Origin: Bacteroidota bacterium
GTDB lineage: Bacteria > Bacteroidota > JABWAT01
DNA: 64,000 bases
Reading direction: 5' to 3'
NCBI GenBank assembly: GCA_023151185.1
Contig: JAKLJL010000012.1
Location: 34,228 to 98,227 of the forward strand
Numbering within the stretch: the first letter of the stretch is position 1; each line of letters opens with the position of its first letter. Below, in pieces: positions 59,938 through 64,000 of this stretch. The notes beneath the pieces were generated by a model. The model did not search any database, was not told where the DNA came from, and saw nothing but the letters and a program-made list of their open reading frames with translations. Made by a program: the position numbers and the translations under genes.

Positions 59938-60399
59938 TTAACTTTCGCCTGAACCTTCCAGCAGAAACCGTTTTTTTATCCGGGCAATTTCAATAAAACT
60001 CCGGATCTGTTTTTCGGTATCCAGTTCGAGTGTGATCCATTTGGTTACGGCGAAATTGGCATCATCCGAAAGTGCCGCCTTGTGGGCATCCAGGATCCCG
60101 GGCTCATTTCTGACCGATTCCAGATGCAGAGTACTCAGTGAGACCGAGCCTTCAAGCAGCCCCGGCAGAAGATGGATAGCTGCAACAACCTTGTTCCGCC
60201 GGATGCTGTACCTGGGAACCCAGCCCCAGGTGGTTCCGTAATAGTATAAATCTTCTGAACAGTCCAGTTCATGCATCAGCAGGTCCCTTACAAGTTCAAG
60301 TTTCGGTTTCTGATCATCCCGGAGAAGCTCATACATTTCAGAAAATAGAGGAGGCTCCTGTTTTCGTTTGTAGGGATTTTTCGGCTTTGCTGCTTTCAT
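59938..60399 (-). CDS. DUF3788-like protein of unknown function
   Basis: 153 aa, no signal or membrane segment. The layout YYYGTTWGWVPRYSIRRNKVVAAIHLLPG and the C-terminal KWITLELDTEKQIRSFIEIARIKKR resemble DUF3788/YdhG-like small proteins; the match is from memory. Function unknown. Convergent with the oxidase-type operon and divergent from uvrA. Confidence 0.65.
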   Translation of the reverse strand: MKAAKPKNPYKRKQEPPLFSEMYELLRDDQKPKLELVRDLLMHELDCSEDLYYYGTTWGWVPRYSIRRNKVVAAIHLLPGLLEGSVSLSTLHLESVRNEPGILDAHKAALSDDANFAVTKWITLELDTEKQIRSFIEIARIKKRFLLEGSGES

Positions 60400-60472
60400 C
60401 AGGAATCCTGTTTTCTTTTTTTACGTTCAGATAATTTGGTATCTTTACAAGTTTATCAACCGGCAGAACACT

Positions 60473-63307
60473 ATGTCCCTACCAACCGAATCTGCTTCCC
60501 CTTCAGATGCAATCATTGTCAGAGGTGCACGGGAGCATAACCTCAAGAATATCAGTGTGGATATTCCCCGTGACAAACTGGTTGTTATTACCGGTCTGTC
60601 AGGTTCAGGGAAATCATCTCTGGCCTTTGATACCATTTATGCCGAAGGTCAGCGGCGGTTTATGGAAAGTCTTTCTGCCTATGCCCGCCAGTTTATGGGC
60701 GTTCTTGAACGGCCGGATGTGGATTATATCGACGGACTTTCACCGGTCATCTCAATTGACCAGAAAACCACGTCCAGGAATCCAAGGTCTACAGTCGGCA
60801 CCATCACTGAAATCTACGACTTTCTCAGGCTTTTATTTGCCCGTGTTGGCGACGCCAGTTGCTACAACTGCGGCAGACCGGTTGTCAAACAAACCTCCGA
60901 CCAGATCATTGACCGGGTTCTCCATTCCTGCAACAACAAAAAAGTCCAGCTTTTTGCTCCGGTTGTCCGGGGAAGAAAGGGTCATTACCGGGAATTGTTC
61001 GAAAAATTCCAGAAAGACGGCTTCACCCGGGTTCGGGTGGATGGCGAAGATCTGATTCTTTCTGACGGAATGAAAGCGGACCGGTATAAAATTCATGACA
61101 TTGAACTGGTTATCGACCGTCTGGCCATTAGTCCTGCCATCCGGACCCGGCTGTCAGAAAGTGTTGAAAAGGCACTTGAAATCGGAGCCGGGAATCTGAT
61201 TATCAAACCTGAGCAGGAGCCGGACCAATTTTTCAGTGTCCATTTTGCCTGTACCCATTGCTCAATTTCTTACGAAGAGCCTGCGCCGAACATGTTTTCC
61301 TTCAACAGCCCGTACGGGGCCTGCCCGAAATGTGACGGTCTGGGTGAAATCCACGAAATCGACAGCCGTGCAGTCCTACCGGATCCCGCCCTTAGTATCA
61401 ATCAGGAAGGATTTGCACCGTTGGGTAAAGTCCGCCCGATTTATGCGTTTCAGGTTCTTGAAGGAATTGCCGGCCAGTTCGGTTTTTCTTTTGATACACC
61501 CATTTCAGATATCCCGCCCGAAGCCCTCGACTTAATCCTGACCGGCGGAAAGTCCAGAAAAGTACCGGTAAAAATCAACGGGAAGGCCTATCAGCAGAAA
61601 TGGGATGGCCTGTATAAAATGATCACCACTGCCTGGTTCGACTCTTCAAGCGATGAAATCAAGGAGTGGGCCGGCTCATTCATGAAATATACAATCTGCC
61701 CGGAATGCACCGGCAGCCGTCTTAAAAAGGAAAGCCTGGCAATCCGGATCGACGGAAAGAATATTTATGATCTTTCCCTGATGAATCTGGATGAGTTTTA
61801 TGCTCATTTCAGGGATTTGAAGATGACCCGGCGGCAGGAAGAAATCGGACATCAGATCGTAAAGGAAATCCGGGACCGGACCCGTTTTCTTCTGGATGTC
61901 GGCCTGAACTATCTGACAATTGAAAGGTCTGCCAAAACACTTTCAGGCGGCGAAGCCCAGCGGATCCGGCTTGCCAGCCAGATCGGCAGCCAACTGGTGG
62001 GGGTTCTGTATATTCTGGATGAGCCTTCAATCGGACTGCACCAGCGTGACAATATCAAGCTTATCCGGTCGCTGAAATCCCTCCGTGATCTGGGAAACTC
62101 AGTCGTAGTGATTGAACATGACAAGGAAATGATTGTTGAATCTGACTTTGTAATTGATATCGGACCCGGCGCCGGGGAACATGGGGGCGTTCTGATGGAT
62201 GCGGCGCCTCCCGGCGAATTGAATCCCGAAAACCTGACCGCATCCTATATTCTGGGGAAAAAACGGATTGAAATCCCCGCGGTCAGGCGAAAAGGGAACG
62301 GGAAGGTGATCCGGCTCGAGGGCGCAACAGGACATAACCTTCAGGATGTGACTCTGTCGCTTCCGCTTGGACTGCTGGTGGGAGTTACCGGGGTCTCCGG
62401 TTCCGGAAAGTCCTCCCTGATCAACGAAACCTTGTATCCGGTTCTTTCCAGGTATTTTTACCGGTCTAAACTCCAGCCGCTGCCGTACAGATCGGTTTCG
62501 GGACTGGATCATGTGGATAAGGTGATTGATATTGACCAGTCGCCGATCGGCAGGACGCCAAGATCTAATCCGGCAACCTATACCGGGGTCTTTACCCCCA
62601 TCCGGGATCTGTTCACCAATCTTCCCGAAGCAAAAATCAGGGGATATAAGGCCGGCCGGTTTTCCTTTAATGTAAAAGGCGGCCGGTGCGAGGATTGTGA
62701 GGGCGACGGAATCCGGAAAATCCAGATGAATTTCCTTCCGGATGTCTATGTCCCCTGCGAAACCTGCAAAGGCCGGCGGTATAATCACGAAACCCTCGAA
62801 ATTCTCTACAAGGGGAAGTCAATTTCGGATATTCTGGAAATGACGGTTGAAGAAGCCGTTTCCTTTTTTGAGCCGGTTCCCTCCATCCGCAGGAAACTTC
62901 AGACACTGGCTGATGTCGGGATGGGGTACATCCGGCTGGGGCAGCAGGCAACAACCCTTTCCGGCGGGGAGGCCCAGCGGGTGAAACTGGCCTCTGAACT
63001 GTCAAAAGTCAGCACCGGGAATACCCTGTATATTCTGGATGAGCCGACAACCGGACTTCATTTCGAGGACATCCGGATGCTGCTGGCGGTTCTGGACCGC
63101 CTGATAGAAAAGGGAAATACCGTTCTGGTAATTGAGCATAATCTCGACGTGGTGAAAGTCTGCGACTGGCTGATTGATCTTGGACCGGAAGGCGGTTCCG
63201 GCGGTGGCCGGATTCTGGCTGAAGGAACACCGGAAGAACTGGCAAAGGTAAAAAACTCACATACCGGAAAATATCTGAAACTTGAATTGGAACAGAGTTT
63301 AGGGTAA
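60473..63307 (+). CDS. uvrA: Excinuclease ABC subunit A
   Basis: 944 aa, full length. It recognises DNA damage with UvrB in nucleotide excision repair. Two ABC ATPase halves: Walker [30 protein letters not shown] and [19 protein letters not shown]; signatures [18 protein letters not shown] and [16 protein letters not shown]; Walker [15 protein letters not shown] and [14 protein letters not shown]. Zinc modules: CTHC...CPKC and CEDC...CETC. Likely its own unit, divergent from the DUF3788-like gene. Confidence 0.98.
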   Translation: MSLPTESASPSDAIIVRGAREHNLKNISVDIPRDKLVVITGLSGSGKSSLAFDTIYAEGQRRFMESLSAYARQFMGVLERPDVDYIDGLSPVISIDQKTTSRNPRSTVGTITEIYDFLRLLFARVGDASCYNCGRPVVKQTSDQIIDRVLHSCNNKKVQLFAPVVRGRKGHYRELFEKFQKDGFTRVRVDGEDLILSDGMKADRYKIHDIELVIDRLAISPAIRTRLSESVEKALEIGAGNLIIKPEQEPDQFFSVHFACTHCSISYEEPAPNMFSFNSPYGACPKCDGLGEIHEIDSRAVLPDPALSINQEGFAPLGKVRPIYAFQVLEGIAGQFGFSFDTPISDIPPEALDLILTGGKSRKVPVKINGKAYQQKWDGLYKMITTAWFDSSSDEIKEWAGSFMKYTICPECTGSRLKKESLAIRIDGKNIYDLSLMNLDEFYAHFRDLKMTRRQEEIGHQIVKEIRDRTRFLLDVGLNYLTIERSAKTLSGGEAQRIRLASQIGSQLVGVLYILDEPSIGLHQRDNIKLIRSLKSLRDLGNSVVVIEHDKEMIVESDFVIDIGPGAGEHGGVLMDAAPPGELNPENLTASYILGKKRIEIPAVRRKGNGKVIRLEGATGHNLQDVTLSLPLGLLVGVTGVSGSGKSSLINETLYPVLSRYFYRSKLQPLPYRSVSGLDHVDKVIDIDQSPIGRTPRSNPATYTGVFTPIRDLFTNLPEAKIRGYKAGRFSFNVKGGRCEDCEGDGIRKIQMNFLPDVYVPCETCKGRRYNHETLEILYKGKSISDILEMTVEEAVSFFEPVPSIRRKLQTLADVGMGYIRLGQQATTLSGGEAQRVKLASELSKVSTGNTLYILDEPTTGLHFEDIRMLLAVLDRLIEKGNTVLVIEHNLDVVKVCDWLIDLGPEGGSGGGRILAEGTPEELAKVKNSHTGKYLKLELEQSLG

Positions 63308-63362
63308 CTTTCGTGCGAAAACCGGGATTCTGCCAAACCTATAACCTGAAAATCTGAACTGA

Positions 63363-63731
63363 ATGAAACAATTTGTGAAATATTCTGCCATCGGTATGCT
63401 GGCAGCATCTGTTGAGTGGGTTATTTTTTACTTTCTCCAAAGCCGGATCCAGTACAACTGGGCATTTCTGATTGCCTTTGCAATAGCAACCACCTTTCAT
63501 TATTTCCTGACCATCCGGCTGGTTTTTACAAACAGCAAATTCAGACAGCATCAGGAAATCATGTTTATTTTTCTGGTTGCAGGTGTTGGGTTGCTGATCA
63601 ATGCGGCGGCGCTTAATTTTTTTATCCAGATCTTCAAAATCGGGAATATGCCCTCAAAAGTACTGGCAACCGGAACAGCCTTCATCTGGAATTATCTGGC
63701 CCGGAAACATTTTGTTTTTGCCAAAGCCTGA
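63363..63731 (+). CDS. GtrA-like membrane protein
   Basis: 122 aa with four membrane helices. FVKYSAIGMLAASVEWVIFYFL opens the GtrA fold and NYLARKHFVFAKA is its usual C-terminus. GtrA proteins help flip or carry polyprenyl-linked sugars in surface polysaccharide synthesis. No glycosyltransferase is beside it in the window. 55 bp after uvrA. Confidence 0.88.
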   Translation: MKQFVKYSAIGMLAASVEWVIFYFLQSRIQYNWAFLIAFAIATTFHYFLTIRLVFTNSKFRQHQEIMFIFLVAGVGLLINAAALNFFIQIFKIGNMPSKVLATGTAFIWNYLARKHFVFAKA

Positions 63732-63798
63732 ATTTTAAATTTTTTTCCTACCGGTTTTTAATCGCCCGAACAAGCCGTGTTCTGCTTGTGCAGCCCAT

Positions 63799-63827
63799 TT
63801 ATCCACATTTTCTGCAAGTTTTCCACA
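63799..63827 (+). promoter_or_regulatory. Two DnaA-box-like sites
   Basis: TTATCCACA (63799-63807) is the exact DnaA-box consensus, and TTTTCCACA (63819-63827) differs at one base. Both face the same way, with 11 bp between them, in the gene-free edge of the window after the gtrA-like gene. Confidence 0.55.
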
Positions 63828-63853
63828 ATTCAGTCACAAACCGAAAAATTTCC

Positions 63854-63885
63854 TTGACATCAGGGTGTCTGATGTTTCATCTTTG
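63854..63885 (+). promoter_or_regulatory. Promoter P1 at the window edge
   Basis: TTGACA (63854-63859), 18-bp spacer and CATCTTTG (63878-63885), one base off the TAnnTTTG consensus. It points out of the window. Confidence 0.5.
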
Positions 63886-63964
63886 CAACCCGCTCAAGGA
63901 GAAGAGGAAAGCAGGTTAGGGGAAAGCGGAAGCGGAAAGTCGGGATAGAATTTTAAATTGGGTC

Positions 63965-63995
63965 TTGACAATACGAAAAAGCTGCCGTAACTTTG
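63965..63995 (+). promoter_or_regulatory. Promoter P2 at the window edge
   Basis: TTGACA (63965-63970), 17-bp spacer and TAACTTTG (63988-63995), an exact Bacteroidota-type -7 element. A strong promoter for whatever gene or RNA operon starts just past the window. Confidence 0.65.
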
Positions 63996-64000
63996 CAGTC

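Noticed and set aside
1..64000. CRISPR arrays, insertion sequences, prophage or integrase
   Set aside because: No regular short repeats, transposase, integrase or phage structural genes were seen on either strand; the only long repeat found is the tRNA-Ser/GIY-YIG duplication.

Overview
The window reads as a chromosomal segment of a Gram-negative bacterium of the Bacteroidota/Chlorobiota-Ignavibacteriota (FCB) group, roughly half GC. The evidence is a fused lpxC-fabZ gene in a bamA-ompH-ompH-lpxD-lpxC/fabZ-lpxA block, three secreted proteins ending in type IX secretion (T9SS) sorting domains (two with the YPNPFNP motif typical of FCB lineages outside classical Bacteroidetes), and promoters with a TTG(ACA) element 17 bp from a TAnnTTTG element. 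There is no prophage, CRISPR array, integrase or transposase. It is mostly dense housekeeping sequence with many ATGA or TGATG start/stop overlaps.

Layout. 1-2.1 kb (minus): a truncated FAD-dependent dehydrogenase and a squalene/phytoene synthase-like enzyme. 2.2-11.1 kb: polyprenyl diphosphate synthase, HPr and Enzyme I of the PTS, an unusual P-loop NTPase fused to a membrane domain, then a surface cluster (peptidase-MA/propeller/barrel protein, beta-propeller lipoprotein, small membrane protein). 11.2-19 kb: CRP/FNR regulator, PHP phosphoesterase, lumazine synthase, a T9SS-exported propeller protein (PorZ-like?), aldo-keto reductase, PhzF, methyltransferase, DMT exporter. 19-22 kb: secreted GH13 alpha-amylase with a sigma70-type promoter and a LacI-type palindrome. 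22-24.2 kb: MobA-like protein, lipoprotein, tRNA-Ile(CAT), tRNA-Ser(GGA), and a tandemly duplicated tRNA-Ser/GIY-YIG unit whose second copy is broken. 24.2-27.4 kb (minus): porin, FMN-binding protein, membrane protein and ApbE, preceded by Fur/PerR-like boxes. 27.6-33 kb: MaoC hydratase, T9SS-exported endonuclease I, RmuC, HisB. 33.3-45 kb: the envelope block uppS-bamA-ompH-ompH-lpxD-lpxC/fabZ-lpxA-lipM-panB-surE-mscS. 45-57 kb: GlgC, Dps, DUF1015, TerC, YciH/SUI1, a hybrid histidine kinase, EF-P, AlkD, an acyl-CoA ligase-like enzyme, L-serine dehydratase, a secreted YciI-like protein. 57.1-59.9 kb: an Fe-S-type Rrf2 regulator and a two-subunit heme-copper oxidase superfamily enzyme that lacks CuA and has Asp where a CuB-ligand His is expected. 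60-64 kb: UvrA, GtrA-like protein, then a non-coding edge with two DnaA boxes and two strong promoters.

The parts most worth attention are: (i) the Rrf2-controlled enzyme at 57.2-59.9 kb, whose residues fit a nitric-oxide-reductase-type member of the heme-copper superfamily; (ii) the porin/FMN-binding/membrane/ApbE operon, which looks like a small exported flavin redox system under iron or peroxide control; (iii) the duplicated tRNA-Ser/GIY-YIG unit; (iv) the NTPase-membrane fusion next to HPr/EI. All functional statements come from reading motifs by eye; no database search was run.
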